This document shows positions 12,818 to 22,607 of a DNA stretch of 64,000 nt, in pieces. Each line of letters begins with the position of its first letter. Position 1 is the stretch's first letter. Source of the DNA: Nitzschia sp. DOCU1 (taxonomy: Eukaryota; Bacillariophyta; Bacillariophyceae; Bacillariales; Bacillariaceae). Location: contig OX595986.1 in the NCBI GenBank assembly GCA_951394045.1, positions 2,509,534-2,573,533 on the forward strand, written 5' to 3'. Under the pieces are notes generated by a model. That model was not told the origin of the DNA. It did not search any database and worked only from the letters and a program-made list of their open reading frames with translations. Position numbers and translations under genes: made by a program.

Positions 12818-14275
12818 ATGGTCCATCTTAGCCTTTCCCGCTCTGTGCTTCGGCAAACGACTTCCTTTGTCAAAAAGTCTCTCGTCCAAGGATCCGCCAG
12901 GTCGATGAGCTCGGCTAGTCCCTGGGCCCACTTTGAAATGGCTCCTTTGGATCCGATTGTGGGGTTGAACGAATCCTTTGCTGCCGACGACTTCCCTCAG
13001 AAGGTTATTGTTGGTGTTGGAGCCTACCGCGACGATGCTGGCAAGCCCTATGTCTTGCCTTGTGTTCGGGAGGCGGAAAAGATCATGATGTCCAAGAACC
13101 TCGACATGGAGTACGCTGGCATTGTAAGTGAAGTCGAGAGACTAGGAGGTCAAAGTCTTATTGCCTCCTCATATTTCGTTTCTACCATTTTCTCTTGTAT
13201 AGGCGGGAGATGCAAAATTCGTGGACATGGCTCTTAAATTTGTATACGGGGAGGACTCGACGCCCATGAAGGAAAACCGAGTACAGGGCGTTCAGGCCCT
13301 TTCTGGAACAGGTGGTCTTCGTGTCTTTGGAGAACTTATGCGCAAGCATGGACATTCGCACATTTACGTCCCAAATCCTACATGGGGAAACCACAATGCG
13401 ATCTTCACCAACTCTGGTCTAGAAGTTCGCAAGTACAGTTATTATGATGCCAAAAACTCAGACTTGGATTTCGAGAACATGATGAAGGATTTCAAGAACA
13501 TGCCAGAAGGTAGCATTGTTCTTTTGCATGCATGTGCCCATAATCCCACCGGAATGGACCCGACTATGGAGCAATGGATTGAAATCAGTGACACTGTCAA
13601 GAAGCAAAAGTTGGTTCCGTTCTTTGACTGCGCCTACCAGGGATTCGCTTCTGGGGATGCCGTTAAGGACGCGGCTTCGGTCCGTCTGTTTGTAGATGAT
13701 GGTCACTTGGTTTCGGTGGTGCAGAGTTTCTCCAAAAATTTCGGATTGTATGGGCAACGAGTGGGAGCACTTTCGGTTGTTGGTTCTAACGCAGACGAGG
13801 CAAAGCGTGTTGTCTCCCAAATGAAGATGGTGATTCGACCAATGTATTCCAACCCCCCTCGCCACGGAGCACGACTGGTCACAACTATTCTAGAAGATCC
13901 AAAGCTTACGGCCGACTTCCTTGAGCAATGCAGAGGCATGGCGGATCGTATCAACACTATGCGAACCAGCCTTCATGACGCTCTCGCTGCCGCTGGGTCG
14001 ACAAGGAACTGGGATCACATCACTAAACAGATTGGAATGTTCGCGTACAGCGGACTCTCCAAGGACCAAGTTATGAAAATGCGGGAGAAGCACCATGTGT
14101 ACTGCACAGCCGACGGTCGTATTAGTATGGCGGTAAGTATGGACAAGGTTCCAACCGAGTGCATTCGATCATTTTGGTTTCATCTAACTCTCTCATTACT
14201 GTCTGTGTATTGCAGGGTGTTACGTCGGGCAACGTCGACTACATTGCAAATGCTATCCACGACGTGTCCAAGTAA
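12818..14275 (+). CDS. Aspartate aminotransferase, mitochondrial (three exons)
   Basis: PLP enzyme interconverting aspartate/2-oxoglutarate and oxaloacetate/glutamate, linking nitrogen metabolism, the TCA cycle and C4-acid shuttles. Exons are 12818-13123, 13203-14132 and 14216-14275; the introns of 79 and 83 bp have GTAAGT donors and TAG/CAG acceptors and are phase 0. Predicted 431 residues, normal for the mitochondrial class. The leader MVHLSLSRSVLRQTTSFVKK is a mitochondrial presequence. The family start SSASPWAHFEMAPLDPI, GVGAYRDDAGKPYVLP, NPTWGNH, HACAHNPTGMDPT and FFDCAYQGFASG are present, and the PLP Lys is residue 280 in QSFSKNFGLYG. The last exon encodes GVTSGNVDYIANAIHDVSK. Shares a divergent promoter with the plastid carotenoid oxygenase. 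Confidence 0.94.
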
Positions 14276-14403
14276 ATTCGATTGATTCTGTAGCATTGTA
14301 CTTTAGGATGGCTTTATAGAGACATTTGATCGATGCCTCACTACCTAGGTAGTTTAGTAGAGTGTAACATGCGCTTGCGTTCTCGCCAATGACGCAACAA
14401 GTA

Positions 14404-15453
14404 CTATATTTTTTGGACGACGCCGCATGCCTGGCAAGACACTGGCCACATTCCGTCAACAATGAATCGTTCCTTGAATATTTGCACCGTATGACTGTTG
14501 GAATCACCAACTTGGAAAATCTTCGCAACATTGGCATCGGTGGATCTATGAAGATGACAATTGTCCGCTACGGCTTGCTGCAACGGGTCAAAGGCTCGTT
14601 GTTGCAACTCTAGCAACCGGTAGGGCTCGTCCGAGTTTACGGCCACGTGTTCCACGTAGCCAAACGTTCCTCCAGTAGGTCTGACCAATCGTTTGATCTC
14701 TTTTAACGCCGCCTCTTGATCGTCGACACTGCACAAGGTGAGCGAACATATCACTGCGTCAAACCAACCGTCGTTGAACCCAAGGTTCGACGTGATACTC
14801 TTCTGCAGAACTTCCAGGTCTGCATCGATGCCATATTTGACGGCGGCATCTTTAATACGACGACTGGCTTCGTCACGAATATCTTGTGATGGAACGTCAA
14901 TATCAACGCCTACTAGTTCGAGTTTGGAAACGCCCCGAGACGATAAATCCTCGAGCGCCTTGTCATAGAGGCCACGTCGTATCAGTCGACATTCTTTCCC
15001 GATACCCACCTCCAGCACTCTCAGAGACTTTTTGGTTGCCTCCTTTGGAATAGCAGCTAGCAGTGCGTTGGATATGGTCTCTTGGACGCGCCGCTCATGA
15101 GCTTCTGGGTACGCCAATTCGCCACGAGAAATCTTGGAGATTGTCCCGGCAACCAGTTTCCCATAGACCACTGCGCCGCCTATCCCTATCGGCCAGTATA
15201 ACAGGTTTCTTCGGGAAAGGTCGACCCCACCTTCTGCATTTCCATCCTCAAAATCTACAGAAACTGATGCATCTTCCTTGGTTGGGTCCGGCGTCATGCA
15301 CAACTTCGACGCACCGATGGACGAATGCCCCGTCGTGACGGGGTTCTTCCCCACACTGTAGTGCCCGACAGACGCTACATTTTGAAATGCAATGCCAACT
15401 TCAGCAGAGAGCAACAAACAGCTCAAAATGTACTTGAGGATCTTTCCCCGCAT
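14404..15453 (-). CDS. Plastid-targeted class I SAM-dependent methyltransferase
   Basis: Protein of 349 residues. The signal peptide (ILSCLLLSAEVGIA) is followed by FQNVASV, a plastid leader with Phe at +1, then a Ser/Thr-rich transit stretch. A single hydrophobic segment, LLYWPIGIGGAVVYGKLVAG, may anchor it to a plastid membrane. The methyltransferase core shows motif I (LRVLEVGIGKE, where a GxGxG-like loop is expected), the acidic strand-2 end LVGVDID, motif IV FDAVICSLTLCSVDD and a post-motif LVRPTGGTFGYVEHV. This resembles METTL7/UbiE-like enzymes of the methyltransferase-11 type. The substrate is unknown. Intronless and convergent with aspartate aminotransferase (128 bp apart). Confidence 0.82.
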   Translation of the reverse strand: MRGKILKYILSCLLLSAEVGIAFQNVASVGHYSVGKNPVTTGHSSIGASKLCMTPDPTKEDASVSVDFEDGNAEGGVDLSRRNLLYWPIGIGGAVVYGKLVAGTISKISRGELAYPEAHERRVQETISNALLAAIPKEATKKSLRVLEVGIGKECRLIRRGLYDKALEDLSSRGVSKLELVGVDIDVPSQDIRDEASRRIKDAAVKYGIDADLEVLQKSITSNLGFNDGWFDAVICSLTLCSVDDQEAALKEIKRLVRPTGGTFGYVEHVAVNSDEPYRLLELQQRAFDPLQQAVADNCHLHRSTDANVAKIFQVGDSNSHTVQIFKERFIVDGMWPVSCQACGVVQKI

Positions 15454-15779
15454 GGTTGATTCCCTTTACTGTGTCCGTGGCGTCCACGAAAGTCTCATGG
15501 TCGACATGGATTGGATATCATCCTCATTTTTTTCTGATTGTTGGCGGCACGTGCCATCGGCGGCGCGGGAGATCGGGCATCTTCGTTCACAGGTCTTTGT
15601 GGATACCGCCAGCGCGCTGGCGATGACCGTTAGGTGGGAAAATGGCGCCCACCACCTGCCGCATTCTCCTGGAGCAAGATCCAGAAGGAATCATCCTAAT
15701 CCCGTCGCGACTACGCCACTTGCATTCCCGCCTCCTTCTAGGACCTCCCTCTTCTCACACAATCAATCGAACTCTCAAC

Positions 15780-16600
15780 ATGATTGCTTCACGAAGCCCT
15801 TTTCTGTTGAAAGCGTTCCAGCGATGCGCTGGGGCACCATCTGTATCCATGCGGCAATTTACGTCGCCGGCAGTCAAGCGATTCCGACTGAAGCAGCAGG
15901 CGGCTGGAGTCTTGTCCGAGAATAACTTGCCTTTGCCTCATAAGATCGAGGAAATGGACAACAGCACACTTTTGACTGTGGCTGCTTTGGAAAATCATGA
16001 AGCGAGAATTGAAGTTTTGAAGCGTCATATCATGTCGGTGGACAATTGTTCTCACGAAGAAGCTACCAAGACATTCGAGAAGATTGCCAAGAAAAATCGT
16101 GAAGGGATGGCCCTAGCGGCGTTGCCATACCAACTTGGCATTGTTCTTGGTGTGGCGGCTGCTGTTGGCTCGATCCCCTTGGTGTTTGATCTGCAGACGA
16201 CTCTTTGGTTTAACGAATATTACGTCACCGCCGAAGTGGCTCCCCCAGAGGATTTGGAGACAGCCTTGGAAGTCGGATCTTGGGCTTGGAACTGGATGGA
16301 GCCACCGCTCGGAACCCTGAGTTTTTGTCTTTTGGCTCTTCAATTTTCCCGGTACGTATTTACAAGTTGCTGTAGCAAAGACGTCGATTGCATTTTTCTG
16401 GTTTCGAACCTAATTGACACGTGATTGTCTCGATTGTAATTTGAAGAGCACAAATGGATAATTTGGGAATTCGTCCCTATACGGCGATTTTGAAGAAGAG
16501 GCGTGGAAAGAATCTAGCAAAGTGCTTTCCTCAGTATGACTCCAAGGTCATTATTGACTTCAGCGCTACTGACCCTCTGGTAGGCTTTAAGATTGTCTAG
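15780..16600 (+). CDS. Small mitochondrial membrane protein of unknown function (two exons)
   Basis: Predicted 241 residues. Exon 1 is 15780-16351 and exon 2 is 16447-16600; the 95-bp intron starts GTACGT. Only the AAG acceptor at 16446 keeps the frame, since the AG two bases later gives an early stop. The leader MIASRSPFLLKAFQRCAGAP looks mitochondrial. A central soluble part with helices (ALENHEARIEVLKRHIM) is followed by a hydrophobic segment (PYQLGIVLGVAAAVGSIPLV) and a second one (PLGTLSFCLLALQF), then a basic tail ending in FSATDPLVGFKIV. The middle reads FWFNEYYV-like aromatic text. I do not recognise the family. An upstream in-frame ATG at 15642 is possible but would hide the presequence. 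Confidence 0.7.
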
Positions 16601-17289
16601 AATTGATCATCTAATGAGGGGCTGGGATTTATATTACTCGGGCCGGATTGAACCCACGCCGAGTGCGACGTGAACTGGTTTGCATGGATCCGAACTGTAC
16701 AGGTCATTATTCAATGATAGTTGGATAGAAGGGCGTACGATAGTGTGAACACCCTTGAATTCTGTAATGATATTTAAAGGCACTCACGAAAGATTTTCTG
16801 TAGGATACACGCTTGGGGTTTAGCCAACGGCGGGCCGTTGGTAGCGTAGTCCCCGTAGCCAAAGACATCTGAAAACTTTTCCTGAAAGGCTTCGCCTTGG
16901 TGCCCGGAGAGGCCGTTTTGTTTCTCGTTACCATCGAGCATTTTCATGGACGTATAATTCCCCATACCACTGCACGCTCGGTTTCTACGAGGATTGTGTC
17001 ATGAGATAAGCAACGAGATCTCCGTAGAATTCAATAGAGTAATGCCATGACTGGTACTATCATATTGCTCCCACAAGTTTTCAAGATGAAAGCCTAAACT
17101 TATATATGCATATTTCACCGCCATCCTGCTGAGCAAGAAAATTGGCTGGGAGTACGAATCATCGTCCTGGCGCCCTCGGTGAAAACAAAATGTATATGTC
17201 GATTAACTTCGCTACAATGATCACTGTTGAAGCGGTTGTAGCACGCCATGCTACCCTCGATTAGGAGAGAGTAGAGCCGACCTTCGCAT
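16601..17289. other. Intergenic region with one weak small ORF
   Basis: About 690 bp. On the minus strand an ORF at 16965-16774 (63 codons) starts MGNYTSMKML, which fits an N-myristoylation start, and has a GTGAGT donor-like word near its end. No homology is recognised, so it is not called as a gene. Confidence 0.4.
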
Positions 17290-18479
17290 CTACTGACCGC
17301 CCCAACCTCCTTGCGCCCCATAGCCACCATACATACCCCCATGAGGCGGAGGAGCGCTTGGATGTTGTTCCATGTGAGGCGGTGGTGCGCCGTACTCAGG
17401 TGGTGGTCCACCGCTATGACACAAACAATTGATCGTGTGAGTTGACGTGATATCTTCATGCTCGACAAATCGACGGCTATACATGGTCAAAACTAAACTT
17501 ACCCGTAGCCCATCATCCCACCCTGGTAGCCACCCATCATTTGACCATAACCAGACTGACTATACATATTCGGGTCCATGCCACCTCGCATGGCCATTTC
17601 GTGGCCGGGCGGCATGCCGTAGCCACCACCGTAGCCGCCCATACCGTAACCCATGCTATAACCACCGTACTCCATACCACCATAGTAGCCACCGCTCATT
17701 CCAGGGCTTCCGTAACCAGACATGCTGGCCATCGCCTCAGGAGGATAGCCACCACGTGACGGATCGGCTCCACCAGCCATTGGGCCCTGTGGGGGGTAGC
17801 CTTGCGTCATTCTTTGGTCTGCCGCTGCAGACACATAAGTAGGGGGAGGGTTCTTGAGTGCCTCGCTGCGCATTCTAGCTTCTTGTCTACCGTTGTAAGT
17901 CTGCATTTCATTCTTATACCGTTCGGTATCTTCTGAAGCCATTTCCGAATATTTGGCCAAGCGGTCAGGGTCGATGTTTTTCCAGCGTTGCCCAATGATT
18001 CTGCAGAAAATCAGCGAACAAACAGATGAGAATGCTGACGGACGATACTACAACACAGCAAACGACAACCCATTAGAATGACGTACTTTCCCATTTCTTC
18101 GAATGAAACCTTGCCGCCCTCTTTCTTGAGTCGACCAATTGTTTCTTCGTTCAGGAAATCCTCGGCCTCTGGATCGGTTTGCACCGTAGAGGGATCTTCC
18201 GCCAAAACCACCTTGAGAATCTTTTCGCGTTCTTCCTTGAAAAAGAAGTTGTAAGCACTCAAAGGTCGTTTGGGTTTGTCCTTGGGTTTCTTCTGTTGAG
18301 GTGTTAACCGCAAGACATGGCAAATTAGTCAGTCGTAATAACGAAAGCACAAGTCACGTTTCGCCCTTCTCGTTTCACTTATCACGCTAAAAAAGTCGCG
18401 GTAGCAATAACAAACTCACCTTAGTGGGCCTTTTAACAGGCACCTTTTCTTTGGCTTTTCCATCAGGTGTATCCTTCAT
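17290..18479 (-). CDS. HMG-box protein with Gly/Tyr/Met-rich tail (four exons)
   Basis: DNA-bending chromatin protein or transcription factor. Exons are 18479-18420, 18292-18087, 18000-17503 and 17413-17290; the introns are 127, 86 and 89 bp with GTGAGT, GTACGT and GTAAGT donors. Predicted 295 residues. A short basic N-terminus (KEKVPVKRPTKKKPKDKPKR) leads into one HMG box from PKRPLSAYNFFFKEERE to YKNEMQTYN. Between helix 1 and helix 2 lies an acidic insert of about 25-30 residues (around AEDPSTVQTDPEAEDFL) that normal HMG boxes lack. The last half is a low-complexity region rich in GGYG, GM and PP that could drive phase separation or RNA binding. The exon junctions restore the box exactly (FEEMGK then IIGQRWKNIDP). 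Confidence 0.88.
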
Positions 18480-19843
18480 CGTGCTCGGTGTGTTATTTTA
18501 CTGAGAACTGAGCAACAGAAGAGTGTTCAAACGTGAAACATGGTGAGATTTCGCGGTACGGTAGAAATCCTACTGGGTTAACATGTTCAAACAGCAGAAC
18601 GCAGGGGGGAGAGCATGGTGCCGAGACTATCAACAAGGCAGCATCGAAGAAAGGTCTCAAGCCAACAGGTCGAGATGATCATTGCGTGCCCACCTTACTC
18701 TCATGGTCACACCCATGGAAGATGATGGTCAACACATAGAAAGCACTTAGACAGCCATTTAGACAGCATCGTCGTACCTTCGGTTTATTTTGCGATACAA
18801 ACAAAACAAATATTTACGGAGGGCATGCGGTTTCAGCGAGTGCGAACCCTCGACTAAGGCGAGCGTCACGCAGGCAATCGTAGGAACTATTACCAGACAT
18901 GAAGGTGGAAAAGCGAGGCGCGCGACCAGCCGGCCGGCAGGCGATTCATTCCGAAGAAGGCGAGGAGGCGCGACTGACATGACTCAATGCTGAATTTAAA
19001 CGAGATTCCGGATTCCCTTTCGCGACTTTCCATTTGGCGCAGAAAAATGCCGAAGAGGATTTGTTCTGTCGGCGTCGCAGCGCGTCGATGTTGTTTGAAG
19101 GTCTTCATGGCACGAAGCCAATGGGGGCAATGGCCAATCGGCCAAAGGAGTACGAATTTAATTCTTAACGACGCATTTACGATGTACAGGCACGGACGAT
19201 GTTCACCAGATGATCATTTTCATCCAGCAGAGGGTCGGGCCATCACATGAAGATGTTTCCGATGCTTACCTTCGGCGGGCGCTGCTGAACAATCTTATTT
19301 AGACGGCAGCTCGCGGTTTGTGTTTCAAACGAGACCCTCTTTCGCTAATAGCGTCGCTGCGTTTACGATCGTATTTAGAGAAGGCGAGCGTCACGTTCCT
19401 CCATAGTGGATTGTTCCCGCGCAATTTCTTCTCTATCTACTCGTGTCGACAGCTACTGCGCGCGCGTGTCACATATTCGTTACTATGGGGTTCTCGTTTT
19501 TAATGCATAGGTGGTACAAATTGTACACAAACTTCTACGGTGCGGTACGAGAAAGAACCTCGTGACATCCCTTTTTGAAACGGCTGACTGACTGACGGAC
19601 GAATCCTTTGAATCCGCTTCCTTTCGAGGATCAACGGGAACATCCTGGATGCAGGATTAGTCGTTAGGATCTTCCAGCCTATTCGAAGATATTCCGTTCG
19701 ATGCTGATCCAAAACCTACTACTACGAACAACAATGCATAGTAGGCTTACCCCCACCCTATCGATCTCATAAAACACACCCAATAGCCTCTGAAGGCTGT
19801 CCATCGACTACGAACTCAAGAAGAGGAATATCCATCAAGAACC
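18480..19843. other. Intergenic region, nothing recognised
   Basis: About 1.36 kb between divergent HMG-box and methyltransferase genes. Only short open frames occur, without recognisable domains. A 15-bp word AAGGCGAGCGTCACG occurs twice (about 18857 and 19382). Confidence 0.5.
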
Positions 19844-20452
19844 ATGGGATCTTACAGCGACCCAGCAATTGACGGGAACTTTGGACAACGACTCCTTCAT
19901 CGAATCAAGACTTTTGTCTATGCCGCTCCCAAGAACCACGCCAATGCAGCCCAGTTGCGTGTTGGCCTGATTGGAGGTGATATTCCTGTTTTTCCACCTC
20001 TCGCCTTTATCTTAGCGACAGGCGGAGGTTTTTTGAACTGGTACGTATCCGGCAACCAATGGCGTTATTTACCTCCAGGATTGGCATCGTCGATTACGCT
20101 CCGTTCCTGTTTGGGTATTGTCATGGTGATGGGTGCGCAACGGTTGGCCAAAGCCTGTCGCAACGAATTGGGAAAGTCAGGAACGAAGCCAAACTTTCAA
20201 CCAGTGCAAAAGGTCTGCGATACGGGGCCCTACCGATATGGTCGAAACTTTATGTATGTGTCGGTGTTGATCATTCCAGTTGCTGGTAGTATTGCCTTGG
20301 ATACCGCTTGGCTACTGTATTCGAGTTTGTTGCTGGGAGCATATCTTCACTTTTTGGTGATTCCGGCGGAAGAGAAGCTGCTGAGAAACGAATTTGGAAA
20401 GACCTATGAAGAGTATTCTCGACGTGTCCCTCGTTGGTTTTGGATATTCTAG
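19844..20452 (+). CDS. ICMT/PEMT-type integral membrane methyltransferase
   Basis: Protein of 202 residues with about four hydrophobic segments. The C-terminal third carries the family signature of isoprenylcysteine carboxyl methyltransferase and phospholipid N-methyltransferase relatives: GPYRYGRNFMYVSV, then a hydrophobic pair, then PAEEKLLRNEFGKTYEEYSRRVPRWF, where the EE and the R.P..W elements form the SAM pocket. The ATG is in a strong context (ACCATGG). It could methylate prenylated proteins, a phospholipid or a small hydrophobic compound; the sequence does not decide. No targeting peptide is obvious. Intronless. Confidence 0.82.
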   Translation: MGSYSDPAIDGNFGQRLLHRIKTFVYAAPKNHANAAQLRVGLIGGDIPVFPPLAFILATGGGFLNWYVSGNQWRYLPPGLASSITLRSCLGIVMVMGAQRLAKACRNELGKSGTKPNFQPVQKVCDTGPYRYGRNFMYVSVLIIPVAGSIALDTAWLLYSSLLLGAYLHFLVIPAEEKLLRNEFGKTYEEYSRRVPRWFWIF

Positions 20453-20827
20453 CTACTGCGATAGTGAAGTAATGTCAGATGAATAAACATTACAGTAGTA
20501 CGGTAGTTCCCTAGAGCAATCGCGTCTCGCTTGTCTTCTCCCCGCCCGGCGGGTGTGCGCGCGTGATCGCCATTTGCGTCGTCCCTATTCTCCGCCTCTC
20601 CTTCCCGCCATCACGCCACACAATCGGCACGAGAAGATTTTTTTTGTCGTGCCTAAATTCACCAACGGCCTCAATGTTGGTGGTCGCATTGTGCTGCTTT
20701 GGAGTAGAACGACATTACGAATAAGGATTGTTCCGGCTGTTACTTTCGTTCTATTATCAGTGCATTGCCCCTTTCAGTCAACTTGTTCTAAGCCGCCGAA
20801 AGTGCGGAAGAAAGCGATAGCAAAAGG
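20453..20827. other. 5' flank of the glutaminyl cyclase gene
   Basis: Region of 375 bp with GC-rich CCGCCCGGCGGG and GCGCGCG words at about 20540-20565; no gene seen. Confidence 0.4.
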
Positions 20828-22381
20828 ATGGCCGACAACGATTCTGGCGCCATCGAAATGAGTGCCACCAAGAAGGGTTATTTTGCGTCCTCAACCCTTG
20901 ACCAGGAGGACAATTTTGAGAATGAAGATGTGGTCCTGCAAACCAAGGAACCCTTAGATTGGGCGAGAAGCCGGGTGGTACAACAAAATCGCTGTTTCTT
21001 CCTTGTCTTGGTGTCCTTGTTCCTTGTGGCCGCAGTGGTCGTGGTTGGCGGTGTTTACATGGGTGAAGACACTGCGTTGGAGGGAGACAAGTACAACGCC
21101 GAGTCGGGGATTTTGTCCGACAACTTTGACGGCGCAAAAGCGCAAGATATTTACGAGAAGGAACATTCGTCTACCAGTGCCCATGACTGGTGGCAAACGC
21201 ATGGCAAAGACAACCCCTTTGGCAACGAAAATGCTGTAGAACATGGAAACAGTGATGCCATTTCCAGGATGCGGTGGAATGCGTCGCATCCGGGACAGCC
21301 TTATCCTAAGGGTCCTGGGTTAAATAACAAACAATATCCGGGCAAACCGGGTACAAAGATTGGAGGCAATAATAATGGTGGACTCAGGCCTGGAGGCAAA
21401 CCGGGCTCAGGCAACAGACCTATGAATACCCCAAATCGCCCTGTTGAGAATACGCAGGCAGGCCGTTGTGATCACAGTGGATACACTGACTGGCTTGGTG
21501 CTAAAGTAACTCTTTCGGATGGGATCAAGTATGAAATTTTGGAAAAATTGAATCACGACAAAGGGGCATTTGTGTAAGTATGACAGGGATTGGCATTCTA
21601 TACTTTCCACAGTCTAAATTTGATCTCACGTTCTGATGCATAGCCAAGGATTGACGTATGCTCGGAACACTCTCTGGGAAAGCACTGGATTATATGGAAA
21701 ATCGACAGTGCGCATTCTCGATCCTGATACAGCCGATGTCATCAAATCCGTCGACATGGCTGCTACCTTGTTTGGAGAAGGAATGGCCTATTGGCAGGGG
21801 CGCTTGTATCAGATTACTTGGAAGGCGCGTAAAGGATTTATTTACAACGCAACCACGCTTGACACCATTAAAGAGTTTGAGTTTCGTACGACGAACGGGG
21901 AAGGGTGGGGCATCACATGGGATCCTTGCCAAAGGGAATTCGTTGTGACGGACGGAAGTCATTACCTTCACTTTTGGGACAAAGAAACCTTGTCAGAGAC
22001 TCGGAAGGTTCCTGTAGCGCGGATGGACGGAACTGAAGCTCGCAACCTCAACGAAATTGAGTGGTTTCGGGGGAAAATCTTAGCAAACGTCTGGTATCAA
22101 GACGTGCTTCTAGTCATCGATCCTGTCACCGGAATAGTTGAAAAGGAATATGGTAAGTCCGAGTCACCACATTGCGTCTTTTATTTTAGGCATATACGTG
22201 ATTTGCGCGTCTCACACACTCCCTACCGGTCACAGATTTCAGCATGATCTTTCCATCGGCGGAACGTCGCCAGATTGGTGCGGATGTCTTCAATGGCATA
22301 TCGGTTTCTAAAGACCCAGACATCCTTTACGTGACGGGCAAGAAGTGGGATCGAATGTTCAAGATTCGACTGTTAGTTTAG
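20828..22381 (+). CDS. Membrane-anchored glutaminyl-peptide cyclotransferase, plant/bacterial type (three exons)
   Basis: Converts N-terminal Gln of peptides to pyroglutamate, in the secretory pathway. Exons are 20828-21573, 21644-22152 and 22236-22381; the introns are 70 and 83 bp with GTAAGT donors. For the second intron only the first of two nearby acceptors keeps the frame. Predicted 466 residues. A short cytosolic part precedes a type II transmembrane segment (CFFLVLVSLFLVAAVVVVGG, about residues 57-76). A Gly/Pro/Asn-rich spacer follows, then the five-blade propeller of the family: FVQGLTYARNTLWESTGLYG, GEGMAYWQGRLYQITWK, GWGITWD, LNEIEWFRGKILANVWYQD, VFNGISVSKDPDILYVTGKKWDRMF. The family-type Glu in WESTGLYG and LNEIEW are kept. 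Confidence 0.9.
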
Positions 22382-22607
22382 TCTATCGGTTTGCTTAGCT
22401 AATCTTTTCTACTAGGACCGACAGTTAACTCTGAGATCGCTTATTGTTCATGCTGTACGACTACATGCATCCACGGGTGGATGGGCCCAATCAGGACCGC
22501 CAGCGCAGCACGGCGAAACAAATTTCTCGGTGTTAACCCGCTCCTCGAATGAGGGTTTCAGCGAGTGGGAGTAGTAGCACGAAAACCTCTCAACGTCACT
22601 ACTGGAG

